From contig NZ_AP023081.1 in the NCBI RefSeq assembly GCF_026072635.1, forward strand, positions 342,501 through 406,500: a stretch of DNA of 64,000 nt, written 5' to 3'. The notes beneath the pieces are model-generated. The model made no database searches and was not told the DNA's origin. It was given only the letters and a program-made list of their open reading frames with translations. Positions 26,378 through 34,753 of this stretch are shown here, in pieces. The DNA comes from Pseudomonas solani. Its GTDB lineage: Bacteria; Pseudomonadota; Gammaproteobacteria; Pseudomonadales; Pseudomonadaceae. The position numbers and the translations under genes were made by a program. The stretch's first letter is position 1. Each line of letters begins with the position of its first letter.

Positions 26378-28011
26378 CAACGAAGCTCCCACCATTGTGT
26401 CATTGATGTGCTTGAGTTGACCGAGTAGGTCGCTCCAGCCGGAATGGTTAATGACAAACAATGCCCAAAGGACATGTTTGCAATTGAAGGGCCGCCAAGC
26501 GTCTGACCATTGACAGTCACGCCGAGGTACGACATGGGTACGCCAGTCGCCACTAGGTAAAGCTGTATTGAGCGCCCGGTTGCGTTGGTATAAGTGGTCG
26601 CCAAGACTCTGTTTACCAGTACATTTGTCCAACTCTGTCCATCGCCTAGCGTTCTCGGGCGCGCTTCCAGAGCTTCTACGCGCGTAACCAGGGCCGCATA
26701 GGTCGAAGAAATCGCTGCTGCATCGATTGCTCCGGCGCTGGTAACTCCGCTACCCATCTTGACGATCCAGCAGCCGGTTACGTTGAGCGGGCGGTTTTCA
26801 GCTGCGGTGGGAACGACACGTGATGCATCGAAACTCAAAAGCGTGCTGGCGCCTGTTCCAGACGGCCCGTTGCTAGTATTCTCTGCACTGAACGCTCCCG
26901 TCGGGGCTGAGCCAACTATCTTGGCTCCTGCCCCCGTTATGTTCCGAATGGCATCCCCTTGAATCGAGCCAGAAATGCCGCTCGACAACGCCCCATCCCC
27001 CCGCAGGAACAATGCCCCCAACGACCCCGCCGCCTTGCCGTTGTAGTCCGGCATCCGGAAGGTAGTGCTGCCGTCACCTTCGGTGAACATGCCGCGCTGG
27101 GAGGGATCACTGCTCCAGGTTGCCTCGGTGGCCTTGGGCACCTTGCCATCGCGAATGGCCGCCCAAACGTCGGGATACAACGCACGGCTCAACAGTTGAC
27201 CATCTGCCGGGGCGCAGCCAGCAGGGATGCTGGCGCGGCTCACCCACCATTGGACGGACATCAGCGGCATGCCCATGTCCGAAGCCCCCGACGGCGTCAG
27301 CAATACCTGCAGCGAAGCATTCGCCGCCGGCACGCCACCCGCCCCACCGACATACACCACCGGCACCGAGCGATAGGTCCCGCTGTCCACCAGGTCCCCG
27401 GTAATGCGGAAACGATGAACCACGGCACCGCCATCGCGGCTTTGGAAGCAGATGGTGTCCCCAGCTCGCAAGATGCTGAGGCCACGGCTGTAATCCAGTC
27501 CTTCGGTGCTGGCCTTGGCAATGAGCAAGGCAGTGGCGTTTGCCGGCGTGCCGTTGTTCAGTGCCAGGTAGCCATTGGCGAGAGCACCCGAAGTGGAGGC
27601 ACTCCACAGCCATTGGCCAAAGTTAAGGGTCCCGCCCCCTAGCTGCTCCTGAATCAGTGTCTTCAGGGCATCACGGGTCAGCGCCGTCTCCACCCACTCG
27701 GTGGGGTTGATCGACGGCCGCTTCCCAACGTTCGCCACCTTCGCCTTCCACACCTTGCCACCCTCCTGCACATGGGCGCCGGTCGGGTAGTCCTCGCTGG
27801 TGGACCACTCGCCGATGCCGCGTTGCAGCAGGTAGCGCACGGCTTCATCGCTGCGCTTGAACAGGGCGTTGAACCATTCCATCGGCGGAACGCCGGTGGT
27901 CTGGTCGAAGGTCACCCCCCAGCCGCGGGGGATGTCGGGGAAGCTCTGGAGCTCGCCCGGCTTGGCGCCGGAAGCGAAGACCAGTTCGTCGGGACGGGTG
28001 TATTGCGTCAT
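26377..28011 (-). CDS. Tailocin tail fibre 1
   Basis: 544 residues. The N-terminal attachment region (MTQYTRPDELVFASGAKPGE) is followed by a shaft shared with fibre 2 to about residue 245. A collar-type domain (IPAGCAPADGQLLSRALYPDVW, RGMFTEGDGSTTFRMPDYNG) and a tip domain starting DGQSWTNVLVNRVLATTYTN complete it, with a receptor-facing end unlike fibre 2. It is first in the series and directly overlaps the baseplate gene upstream by 4 bases, so it is the fibre most firmly tied to structural-operon translation. Its chaperone gene downstream is frameshifted. Confidence 0.87.
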   Translation of the reverse strand: MTQYTRPDELVFASGAKPGELQSFPDIPRGWGVTFDQTTGVPPMEWFNALFKRSDEAVRYLLQRGIGEWSTSEDYPTGAHVQEGGKVWKAKVANVGKRPSINPTEWVETALTRDALKTLIQEQLGGGTLNFGQWLWSASTSGALANGYLALNNGTPANATALLIAKASTEGLDYSRGLSILRAGDTICFQSRDGGAVVHRFRITGDLVDSGTYRSVPVVYVGGAGGVPAANASLQVLLTPSGASDMGMPLMSVQWWVSRASIPAGCAPADGQLLSRALYPDVWAAIRDGKVPKATEATWSSDPSQRGMFTEGDGSTTFRMPDYNGKAAGSLGALFLRGDGALSSGISGSIQGDAIRNITGAGAKIVGSAPTGAFSAENTSNGPSGTGASTLLSFDASRVVPTAAENRPLNVTGCWIVKMGSGVTSAGAIDAAAISSTYAALVTRVEALEARPRTLGDGQSWTNVLVNRVLATTYTNATGRSIQLYLVATGVPMSYLGVTVNGQTLGGPSIANMSFGHCLSLTIPAGATYSVNSSTSMTQWWELR

Positions 28012-28646
28012 AGGAACCTCGCGAATTTTCCTTGGTTGAAGCCGAGTGCGCCGGGGGCGCCACGGAAGCCGAATGCCCGCTGGGGCACTGCGACGTAGAA
28101 CTGGATGCGGACACCGGCCGGGCGCGGCAGGATGTCCAGGGTGTTCAGCGCGTAGCGCTTGAAGTCGCTGATCTGGTCGGTGCGGATGACCACGGTCAGG
28201 CTCATGTCGTACTGGTCGAAGACCACCGTTTCGCTGTTGAAGATGAAGCGCAGCGCCGCGCTGATGTCCTCGATGGTGCCGAGCTGGTAGTTGCGGGCAA
28301 TGCGGCAGCGGATGAGGAAGCGGTAGTCGTCGTCATCGAGCACCGCCGACTCACCCAGCGGGTCGCCCATGCGGTACCACTTACCCTTGCCGAAGCCCTT
28401 GGCGCCGGCCACTTCAAAGAAGCCGAACAGGCTGCGCGGCGCCAGGCCGGGCAGCACGCGGCCCTGGCCGACATGCTTGCCGACCAGGTCGAGGTTCACG
28501 CCTTCGGCGTTGTCGATGTCCAGTGTTTCAGGGAGCGCCGCCAGCCCTTGCCAGGTATCGCCGAACTGTCGCGAGAGCAGTTCGGCGGTGGCGGCGGCCC
28601 GGGGCTTGCCCTGGTACTGCCAGATCAGCAGGCGGTCGTAGCTCAT
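28008..28646 (-). CDS. DUF2612 baseplate wedge protein
   Basis: 212 residues matching the DUF2612 pattern: ATAELLSRQFGDTWQGLAALPETLDIDNAEG at the start, then DDDDYRFLIRCRIARNYQLGTIEDISAALRFIF in the middle and a FGFRGAPGALGFNQGKFA tail. It takes the place of gpI and joins the fibre to the wedge. It overlaps baseplate J upstream and fibre 1 downstream by 4 bases each, a sign of tight translational coupling. Confidence 0.85.
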   Translation of the reverse strand: MSYDRLLIWQYQGKPRAAATAELLSRQFGDTWQGLAALPETLDIDNAEGVNLDLVGKHVGQGRVLPGLAPRSLFGFFEVAGAKGFGKGKWYRMGDPLGESAVLDDDDYRFLIRCRIARNYQLGTIEDISAALRFIFNSETVVFDQYDMSLTVVIRTDQISDFKRYALNTLDILPRPAGVRIQFYVAVPQRAFGFRGAPGALGFNQGKFARFL

Positions 28647-29788
28647 AGCACCACCACTTCGATGTCAGCCTGGGCGAAGCGGGCCCGTTCACGGACGCCG
28701 ATGACGATGTTGTCCGCCGCCAGGGCGCCGCTGCGGCGGCCGATCTTCAGCTGCTCGACCCAGAAGCCCTGCACCGTGTTGATCGGGCTGTAGAGCCGGG
28801 AGAGCTGCACGTCCTGGCCGATGCGGAAGTCCAGCTGGGCCAGCTGGGCCTTGATCGCGGCGACGTCGATGGCGGTGAATTCGGCGTCCCGGCGCAGCTG
28901 GACGAAGGCTTTGCAGTCGACCATCGCCGGGCGGTCGAAGCGGATCAGGCGATTGACGCCCTGCCCGTCCACCACGGTGCGCGATTGCTGCCCCATGAGG
29001 CCGGTGCCGGCGGGTTTGCGCAGGAAGATCGCCTGGGCGATGGCCTGCTCCTCGCCGCCATCGACGATGAGGTTGAGGCTGTGCCCGGGCACGCCGTCGG
29101 CGTCCGCGGTGGAACCGGTGTTTTCCAGCCCGACCACCTGGCGCACGTCGGCCAGTTGCAGCAGCGCCGCCACCAGGCCGTCGAGGCTGTTCTGCGCCGG
29201 GCGGGAGCGGCTGCGGTAGAAGCGCGCCCGCAGTTCCGGGTCGGTCTCCTCTTCCGCGCCCACTTCGGCGGCGGCCAGGTTGGTGGCGGTGTCCCAGCCC
29301 AGCACCAGCGTCTCGATGGTGAGCGCGCTGTTGGCGGGCAGGTTGAAGGCACCGAGCAGCTCACTGCGCAGGTCGGCGCGGGCCGAGCCATCGGTGCCGA
29401 GGGTGATGTCGGCGACCAGCAGCCAGCGGCCGCGGTTGATGTCCCGCAGCACGGAGCCGGCGGGAATGAGGGTGCCGGCGCGGCCGGTAAGGGCGGCGCC
29501 GCGCAGGTAGCTGTAGCGCGCCTGGCGCCGGGTCAGGCCGGCGTAGGCGACCCGCTGTTCCAGCCAGGCACCGCTGGCGTGGTCCGGGTCCAGGGCGCGG
29601 TAGGTGACCTCGCCCAGCTCCTCCAGGTCGGCGCGGATCTGGGCGATGAGCCCGAGCATCTGGCCGTCCGGGCTGTCGGGGGCAAGGTCGATGTCGTTGC
29701 CGTAGATGGCGCGGAAACCCTGGTCCAGATCCGCAAGGATGCTGTCCAGGCGTTCACCGACATAGCCCTTGTTGGTCAGTTGTCCCAT
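28643..29788 (-). CDS. Baseplate J-like wedge protein
   Basis: 381 residues of the gpJ/gp47 family. The N-terminus has APDSPDGQMLGLIAQI and the core WLEQRVAYAGLTRRQA then AGTLIPAGSVLR. DPELRARFYRSRSRPAQNSLDGLVAAL is the family's hallmark segment near 185-213. It forms the outer baseplate wedge that triggers sheath contraction. ATG 29788 has GGAGA 8 bases upstream. A terminator-like hairpin lies between it and the gp25-like gene. Confidence 0.9.
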   Translation of the reverse strand: MGQLTNKGYVGERLDSILADLDQGFRAIYGNDIDLAPDSPDGQMLGLIAQIRADLEELGEVTYRALDPDHASGAWLEQRVAYAGLTRRQARYSYLRGAALTGRAGTLIPAGSVLRDINRGRWLLVADITLGTDGSARADLRSELLGAFNLPANSALTIETLVLGWDTATNLAAAEVGAEEETDPELRARFYRSRSRPAQNSLDGLVAALLQLADVRQVVGLENTGSTADADGVPGHSLNLIVDGGEEQAIAQAIFLRKPAGTGLMGQQSRTVVDGQGVNRLIRFDRPAMVDCKAFVQLRRDAEFTAIDVAAIKAQLAQLDFRIGQDVQLSRLYSPINTVQGFWVEQLKIGRRSGALAADNIVIGVRERARFAQADIEVVVL

Positions 29789-29804
29789 GTTGGTTCTCCA
29801 AAGA

Positions 29805-29832
29805 AAAAGCCCCACGCGAGGTGGGGCTTCGG
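29805..29832 (-). terminator. Terminator-like hairpin inside the tail operon (gp25-like/J gap)
   Basis: A 9-bp stem AAGCCCCAC (29807-29815) / GTGGGGCTT (29821-29829). On the minus strand it is followed directly by TTTTT and a T-rich run, a strong intrinsic terminator by form in mid-operon. Confidence 0.8.
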
Positions 29833-29853
29833 TATGACGGCGGTTGCGGCCGT

Positions 29854-30213
29854 TCAGCGCTGCACGCTGGTGCTCAGGCTGGTACCCAGGCTGTCACGCA
29901 GGGTCACGCCGATGCTCAGGCGCCTGTCGTCGGGGCTTTCGCTGATCTGGAAGTCCAGGATCTCGCTCACGCCCTCGGTGGTCAGGATGCAGCGCTTGAT
30001 GTCGACCTCGATCTGCGCCAGGTCCGCTGGCCGCTCCATGCGGGGCAGCCAGGGCAGGCCGTGTTCCAGGTCGAGGAACCAGTCGCCGCTGAAGGAGCGC
30101 AAGCGCGTACACACGCGCTGCGCCACGCACTCACTGCCGTCGGCGTAGTTGTTGCGGCCCTGGCCAAAGGTCCAGTCGCCGTCCTTGTCTATTCGTCTCA
30201 CTCTCATTGTCAT
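29854..30213 (-). CDS. gp25/GpW-like baseplate wedge protein
   Basis: 119 residues. It has the lysozyme-like wedge pattern: DWTFGQGRNNYADGSECVAQRVCTRLRSFSGDWFLDLEHGLPWL and then ILTTEGVSEILDFQISESPDDRRLSIGVTL. It sits between spike and J, where gp25-like proteins always lie. The start at 30213 has GAGG close upstream; a second ATG is two codons on. Confidence 0.8.
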   Translation of the reverse strand: MTMRVRRIDKDGDWTFGQGRNNYADGSECVAQRVCTRLRSFSGDWFLDLEHGLPWLPRMERPADLAQIEVDIKRCILTTEGVSEILDFQISESPDDRRLSIGVTLRDSLGTSLSTSVQR

Positions 30214-30217
30214 GTCC

Positions 30218-30859
30218 TCATTGCGGCACGCCGGTGACGCCGGGGCCGGCCATGACCTGGCCGTGCAGGTGGCGCTCCAGGCTGATGCCGTTGGAGACCA
30301 CGTCGCCCTTGCCGGTCATGCCGGCCTCGAACACCACCGGGCACTTGATCAGCACCTTGGCGCCGTCGAGCGTTAGGGTGCCGCCTTCGTCCAGGCGCAC
30401 GTAGGCCGAGCCGTCCAGCCGGCGCAGTTCCACCGCGTCGGTGGCGAAGGCCGGGACGACCTGGGGCAGCGAGCTGATGCCCATGATCGCCACGGCGTCG
30501 GACAGGTCGTGCTGGCGATAGTCCAGCGGCTCCGAGGAGCCGCCCGACTGCCACCAACCGTCGATGCAGCGTTCGTTGAACACCAGCAGGCACTCATCGC
30601 CCGGCTTGACCGGGAAGGTCAGCACGAAGCCGCCGCCCCGGGGAAACTGCACCGGCACGTCCGGCAGCAGCGGCAGGGCCTGGCGCGAGCCATCCATGAG
30701 CTGCTGCTCGATCATCGGCTGCACGCTGGCCACCTGGCGCGCGGCGTCGAAGGCGACGATGCGGCCGGGCAGCGCGGTGTGCAGGCGCTTGAGGCGGGCG
30801 TCGATGGTGGAGCGGTTGGCCTTGTCCATCGACGGGGTCTGCCAGTCGTAGTTACCCAT
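30218..30859 (-). CDS. Baseplate spike protein (Gp138 N-terminal domain)
   Basis: 213 residues. The OB-like N-terminal domain (ALPGRIVAFDAARQVASVQPMI to PVKPGDECLLVFNERCIDGWW, about 28-108) matches the Gp138_N pattern. It is followed by a repetitive beta-helix-like end (LDEGGTLTLDGAKVLIKCPVV). It is the central cell-puncturing spike below the hub. Its start overlaps the end of the frame-restored hub gene by 8 bases. Confidence 0.82.
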   Translation of the reverse strand: MGNYDWQTPSMDKANRSTIDARLKRLHTALPGRIVAFDAARQVASVQPMIEQQLMDGSRQALPLLPDVPVQFPRGGGFVLTFPVKPGDECLLVFNERCIDGWWQSGGSSEPLDYRQHDLSDAVAIMGISSLPQVVPAFATDAVELRRLDGSAYVRLDEGGTLTLDGAKVLIKCPVVFEAGMTGKGDVVSNGISLERHLHGQVMAGPGVTGVPQ

Positions 30860-31711
30860 TGCCCTTGCCTCCCTTGTCGGTCTTGGCGGCGTCCTTCTTC
30901 TGGAACTCGCCGCCGATCACCGACAGCACGCAGTACCAGTCCTTTTCCATCACATCGCCCTTGCTGTTGATGGTGACGATCTTGTAGTCGCCGTCGTAGC
31001 GCGGCTCGATGGATTTCAGCCGCACCGTGCCGCCAACCCGGGGGCCGGGTCGATCAGGCAGGTCAGTTCCAGCCCGCCGCCCTTGATCTCCTTGGGGGCG
31101 CCGATCAACCCGGTCTCCTGGGACAGGAACACCGCCTGGTCGTCGAGCACGTAGCCGGCGGGAAGCAGCAGCAGGTCGCCATCCTGGATCGACCAGTCGG
31201 CGCCCTGCTCCGCCGCCACTTCGCTCAGCACGTCGCGGCTCAGGCCGGACAGCACCTTGCCCCGAGGCAGCGGGCGCTGCTTGGGCAGGACGACCTGCCC
31301 AGGCGTGGTGCCGGTCATGCTGGCCACCGCGACCTTCACGTGGTCGTTCGCGGTACTGCCGGCGGCCAGGGTGGTACTCACCCGCGCCTCGCGCATATCC
31401 GTGTCACCGGTGTTGCAGGTGAGCACAATGACGTTGTCCAGCTCCTTGCGCTCCAGCGCCACGGCAGTGATGTCACCGGCGTAGAGCAGGCGCAGCTCGC
31501 TGTAGCCAGCCCACAGCCAGACCTTGCGGAAATCGCTGCCGTAGAGCCATTCGCGGTGCTCGCGGTTGAGGTTCCAGATGCGGATCTCGGCCTTGTTGGG
31601 GGTGTTGTCGATGCTCTTGGTGAACTCGAACGTGACCCGCAGGCTGTCGATCACCAGGCCGTTTTCCTCGCTGCCCAGCACCAGGCGGTATTGCCGGCCG
31701 AACTGCCTCAT
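30852..31711 (-). pseudogene. Baseplate hub protein (gp27/late-control-D-like), one-base frameshift
   Basis: From ATG 31711 the frame encodes 231 residues (MRQFGRQYRLVLGSEENGLV, FTKSIDNTPNKAEIRIWNLN, ...GGGLELTCLIDPAPGL) and stops at 31016. The adjacent frame then continues the family's end, RVGGTVRLKSIEPRYDGDYK, KIVTINSKGDVMEKDWYCVL, to a stop at 30852. Adding one base in the five-G run 31040-31044 joins them into 286 residues, with the normal 8-base overlap to the spike gene. The hub is essential for tail assembly. So either the cluster is broken here, or the base was lost in assembly, or slippage makes the full product. Confidence 0.75.
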
Positions 31712-32025
31712 GGCTGCACCTCCGACTTCTCGCCGATGTAGAGCAGGCAACGGCTGCCCATGTCCTTCCCGCCCATGGGGTCGAGCCCGACGCCACTGAG
31801 GTCGTCGAGCCAGAGGAAGAACGGCAAAGTGCTGCGCCACAGCATCGGCACGCCCACTACCAGGGTCAGGCCCTGGGCCAGCCAGGTGTTGTCGGACTCG
31901 TCCAGCAGGTCGAAGGCCCAGTGATCGCCGATGCTGTTGTAGCGCAGAGTCAGGCGCAGGCGTTGCCCGGCGAAATCGAAGCTCTGCTCCTGCAGCGGTT
32001 CGCTGCTGATGGGGATTCGTTTCAT
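31708..32025 (-). CDS. Baseplate plug protein (cyanophage Pam3 gp18-like)
   Basis: 105 residues: MKRIPISSEPLQEQSFDFAG, RLTLRYNSIGDHWAFDLLDE, LTLVVGVPMLW and GKDMGSRCLLYIGE. This pattern is shared by small baseplate plug proteins first described in cyanophage Pam3-type tails. It closes the central channel between hub and tube initiator. Start and stop overlap the neighbouring genes by 4 bases each. Confidence 0.75.
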   Translation of the reverse strand: MKRIPISSEPLQEQSFDFAGQRLRLTLRYNSIGDHWAFDLLDESDNTWLAQGLTLVVGVPMLWRSTLPFFLWLDDLSGVGLDPMGGKDMGSRCLLYIGEKSEVQP

Positions 32026-32780
32026 CTGATAACCCCAAATACGGCATGCATCAGGCTTTCATTGCGCTTGTCCGCCTTGGGCGTGGTCTTGCCCTGGGGC
32101 TTCTTCGCCGCTGCCTGGGTATCGCTGCGACCGGAGCGTTCGGTACCGGCGGCCGGGGTCACCACGCCATTGATGACGCGGGTTTCCACCACCAGGATCT
32201 CACGCAGGGTCAGGTCCAGATCGATGGAGCCGTCGAGTGTCTGTGTGGCTGCAATGGTGCTGAGCAGCATGTTCTTGTACAGGTAGAAGCCGGTCTGTAC
32301 CTGCAGCAATTCGCCGGCCTTCTGGGTATCCAGCAGACACTGATAGATCTGCTGCAGGCGTGACTGGCTGGGCGAGCTGTCGAAACGCGACAGCGGCTGG
32401 GACTCCAGCATCCAGGGCGCCAGGGGACGGGCCTTGGTGCCATCTGCCAGGGGCTCCAGCCAGCTCTTCAGTTCGCGCTTGGCACGGCTCTCTCCCTGCG
32501 AAGTGCGGGGTGAGAGCAGGCCAGGCAGGATGTTGTCGAGGAACCCTCGCCCGCTGCGCACTCCCGGCATGCTGTCGATGGGCAGGTTGGCTAGAGGGTC
32601 GTAGTGCTCCACCACGGTGCCCTTGATAATCAGGGAGCGCGGTTGCACGTAGGCGTGGTCGGCGATGTTGGCACCGCTTTCCACTGGGTTCTCGGTGATC
32701 TTGAGGTCGGATTTGTGTGTTTCGCTTATCACCGCATCGAGCCTCAAGGTTCCGATACGGCGGTTGATCAGCATGACCAT
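32022..32780 (-). CDS. Dit-like baseplate hub/tube-initiator protein
   Basis: 252 residues. An N-terminal beta-rich domain (RRIGTLRLDAVISETHKSDLKITENPVESGANIADHAYV) is typical of phage Dit-like proteins. Later come LLQVQTGFYLYKNMLLSTI and LDLTLREILVVETR, then a low-complexity Lys/Ala tail. It probably initiates the tail tube on the baseplate. ATG 32780 has GAGGTGA upstream. It lies between tape measure and plug, as in related contractile tails. Confidence 0.75.
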   Translation of the reverse strand: MVMLINRRIGTLRLDAVISETHKSDLKITENPVESGANIADHAYVQPRSLIIKGTVVEHYDPLANLPIDSMPGVRSGRGFLDNILPGLLSPRTSQGESRAKRELKSWLEPLADGTKARPLAPWMLESQPLSRFDSSPSQSRLQQIYQCLLDTQKAGELLQVQTGFYLYKNMLLSTIAATQTLDGSIDLDLTLREILVVETRVINGVVTPAAGTERSGRSDTQAAAKKPQGKTTPKADKRNESLMHAVFGVIR

Positions 32781-32789
32781 TGATTCACC

Positions 32790-34193
32790 TCACTGCCTAA
32801 TTTCGCTGCTGTTGTTGTGAGTGGTCAGGCGTTGCTGGTTGCGTGCGACCTGCTCGGCCACTTCGCGGCCGATCTCGCGCGGGTTGTCCCCCGCCACGTT
32901 TACGGTCACCGTCTGGCTGTAGCTGTTACTGACCGGCTGAGCCGGCATCGCCAGGACGCCGACACCCGCCGCAGCCTGGCTCTGAGCGCCCTGCACACCA
33001 GCGGACAACTGGCTGGCTCCGTCCACGAGGCCAGGCCCGTTGGCCATCAGTGCGGACAGGCCACCCGTGCCAGGCCCCTTCATCGCGCGCCCAGGACCAG
33101 GCTGAGGTGTTGCTCCAGCCTCGCCCTCCTCTTCGCCTCCCAAACCGATGTAGGAAGCGGCTTTGGATATAAAGCCCCCGATGATTTCGAACTGCGCCTT
33201 GAGCGCTTCGAACCAGCTGCTGAAGGCTGCCTTGACGCCTTCGAAGTCGCCGTTTATCGCGGCGAAGAACATCTGGAAGATGGCGACCAGCTGCATGACG
33301 CTGGCGCCGATGATGGTGAACAGATCATTGCCGAAGGCCGTCACGGTCTCGCCGTTTTCCGCCCAGAACGCTGCGAACACCTCCTTGAAGGCGGCCAGCG
33401 TTTCATTGATGCCTTCCAGGCCGGTCTTGAACGGCGCCCAGAACTCACCGAGCGCCGACTGACCACCGTCCAGGTAGGTCATGAAGTCGTCGACGAGCGC
33501 GATGAGGCCGATCAGGGCGGCGACTATCCAGGTCACCGGGTTGGCGGCGAAGGCCAGGATGGTGGCCTGGCCGACCCAGGCCAGGGCGGCGCCGAGCATC
33601 ATCAGGGTCGCCTCCCAGCCGACGGTGGACTGCACGACGGCGTCCACCGCGCGGCCAAAGTTGACCAGGGCGTCCAGGCCCTCCCCCACGATCTCCATGG
33701 TTCGGGTGAGGCCCGCCGCGATCAGCTCCTTGTTGGCATCAAGCAGGCTCAGGAAGCCCTCGGCCAGATAACTCAGCTGCGGCGCGATGCCGAGGGCGAC
33801 ACGTACCTTCACCGCCTCCAGCATCTTGTCGAGGCCGTCCATGGCCTTCTCGTAGCGCTGGGCTTCGGCGACATCGCTTTCGCTGACCACGCCGAGGGAG
33901 TCCTGCCCACTCTTGAGCCCATCCAGGCTCTCCAGGGCAGAGCCGATATAGCCGGCGATCGTGCTGACGAAGCCGCCGATTCCGGAGGCGACGGAAAGCA
34001 GCGAGTCGCTCGCCTTGGCGGCGGTTTCCTGCACCTCGTTGAGGGTGTCTACATAGCTGTAGAGGTTGGTGATGTTCTGCGTGAGGGAGTTGTCGGTGAT
34101 GCTCAACTCCTGCTTCACGCTATTGGTGATCCGCGCCAGGCCGAGCGAAAAGCCGACGCCAATACCGAGTTTGTCGATTTCAATTGCTGCCAT
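32790..34193 (-). CDS. Tape measure protein
   Basis: 467 residues. There is an N-terminal coiled region, hydrophobic helices in the middle (ATLMMLGAALAWVGQATILAFAANPVTWIVAALIGLIALVDDFMTYLDGG, about 200-250) and a Gly/Pro/Gln-rich C-terminal part with VTVNVAGDNPREIGREVAEQV near the end. This is the normal tape-measure design, placed between the assembly chaperone pair and the Dit-like gene. Length sets tail length; at about 0.15 nm per residue it predicts roughly 70 nm. ATG 34193 is chosen because the conserved MAAIEIDKLGIGV starts here. Confidence 0.85.
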   Translation of the reverse strand: MAAIEIDKLGIGVGFSLGLARITNSVKQELSITDNSLTQNITNLYSYVDTLNEVQETAAKASDSLLSVASGIGGFVSTIAGYIGSALESLDGLKSGQDSLGVVSESDVAEAQRYEKAMDGLDKMLEAVKVRVALGIAPQLSYLAEGFLSLLDANKELIAAGLTRTMEIVGEGLDALVNFGRAVDAVVQSTVGWEATLMMLGAALAWVGQATILAFAANPVTWIVAALIGLIALVDDFMTYLDGGQSALGEFWAPFKTGLEGINETLAAFKEVFAAFWAENGETVTAFGNDLFTIIGASVMQLVAIFQMFFAAINGDFEGVKAAFSSWFEALKAQFEIIGGFISKAASYIGLGGEEEGEAGATPQPGPGRAMKGPGTGGLSALMANGPGLVDGASQLSAGVQGAQSQAAAGVGVLAMPAQPVSNSYSQTVTVNVAGDNPREIGREVAEQVARNQQRLTTHNNSSEIRQ

Positions 34194-34346
34194 TGGCCTG
34201 CCTCTCATGGGCCTGACGCTGTGCGTCATCCCACTCCGCTATCGCGTCGTGGAAGTCGCACAGGTCAGCCAGGGTGTAGAGCGCGCGCAGCTCATGCAGG
34301 GTGCAGAGCTGGCGCATGACAGGGGTGAAGAGGAACCAGTCGGTTA
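34180..34346 (-). CDS. -1 frame extension of the tail assembly chaperone
   Basis: Directly after the chaperone's stop the -1 frame is open and encodes GQGGVTDWFLFTPVMRQLC and on to AHERQANGSN, ending at 34180 inside the tape-measure start. Tailed phages usually make a short chaperone and a -1 frameshifted longer form from such overlapping frames. This segment is too well placed and too gene-like (charged helix, phage DWFLFTPVM pattern) to be chance. No textbook slippery heptamer is obvious. As an independent gene it would start at ATG 34317 and give 45 residues. Confidence 0.6.
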
Positions 34347-34751
34347 CTCCGCCTTGGCCTGCCCCGGCAGAATCGCCGACAGGGCGGGCATGGCGGCGGC
34401 GAAAAAATCACCGAACTGGTATTTCACCCCCTCGATCAGCAACGGCAGCAGGTGGCCGCGATGCTGGTTGAAGTGCGCGTCGGCACGGTCGGCCAGGCGG
34501 AAAGCCGCACCGTCCTCCGGCTGCGCATTGACGTGCTGGAGCACCAGCGTCTCGATCTCCGCCACCACCGGATCGCCCAGGTTGGCGAGGATGGCGCCGA
34601 TGGCCAGGGACTCACTGCCCTCGCCGCGCTCGATCTTTACGCCCTGCAGCAGGCGCGCGGCCTTCTTCAGGGCGTTCCAGGCCGGCATGGCATTGGCCGG
34701 GCGCATGACGTAGGAGATGCCATCCAGGTTGATGCGATGTTCGGCGTTCAT
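34344..34751 (-). CDS. Tail assembly chaperone
   Basis: 135 residues: ISYVMRPANAMPAWNALKKAARLL, EGSESLAIGAILANLGDP, HFNQHRGHLLPLLIEGVKYQFGDFFAA. A small helical protein between tube and tape-measure genes, the fixed place of the tail assembly chaperone that coats the tape measure. Its 3' end leads into a -1 open frame. ATG 34751 lies close to the tube stop (34754); longer versions would overlap the tube gene. Confidence 0.75.
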   Translation of the reverse strand: MNAEHRINLDGISYVMRPANAMPAWNALKKAARLLQGVKIERGEGSESLAIGAILANLGDPVVAEIETLVLQHVNAQPEDGAAFRLADRADAHFNQHRGHLLPLLIEGVKYQFGDFFAAAMPALSAILPGQAKAE

Positions 34752-34753
34752 GT

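Noticed and set aside
21971..28011. A diversity-generating retroelement or invertible fibre system
   Set aside because: No reverse transcriptase, template repeat, invertase or inverted fibre segment is present; all three fibres read in one direction.
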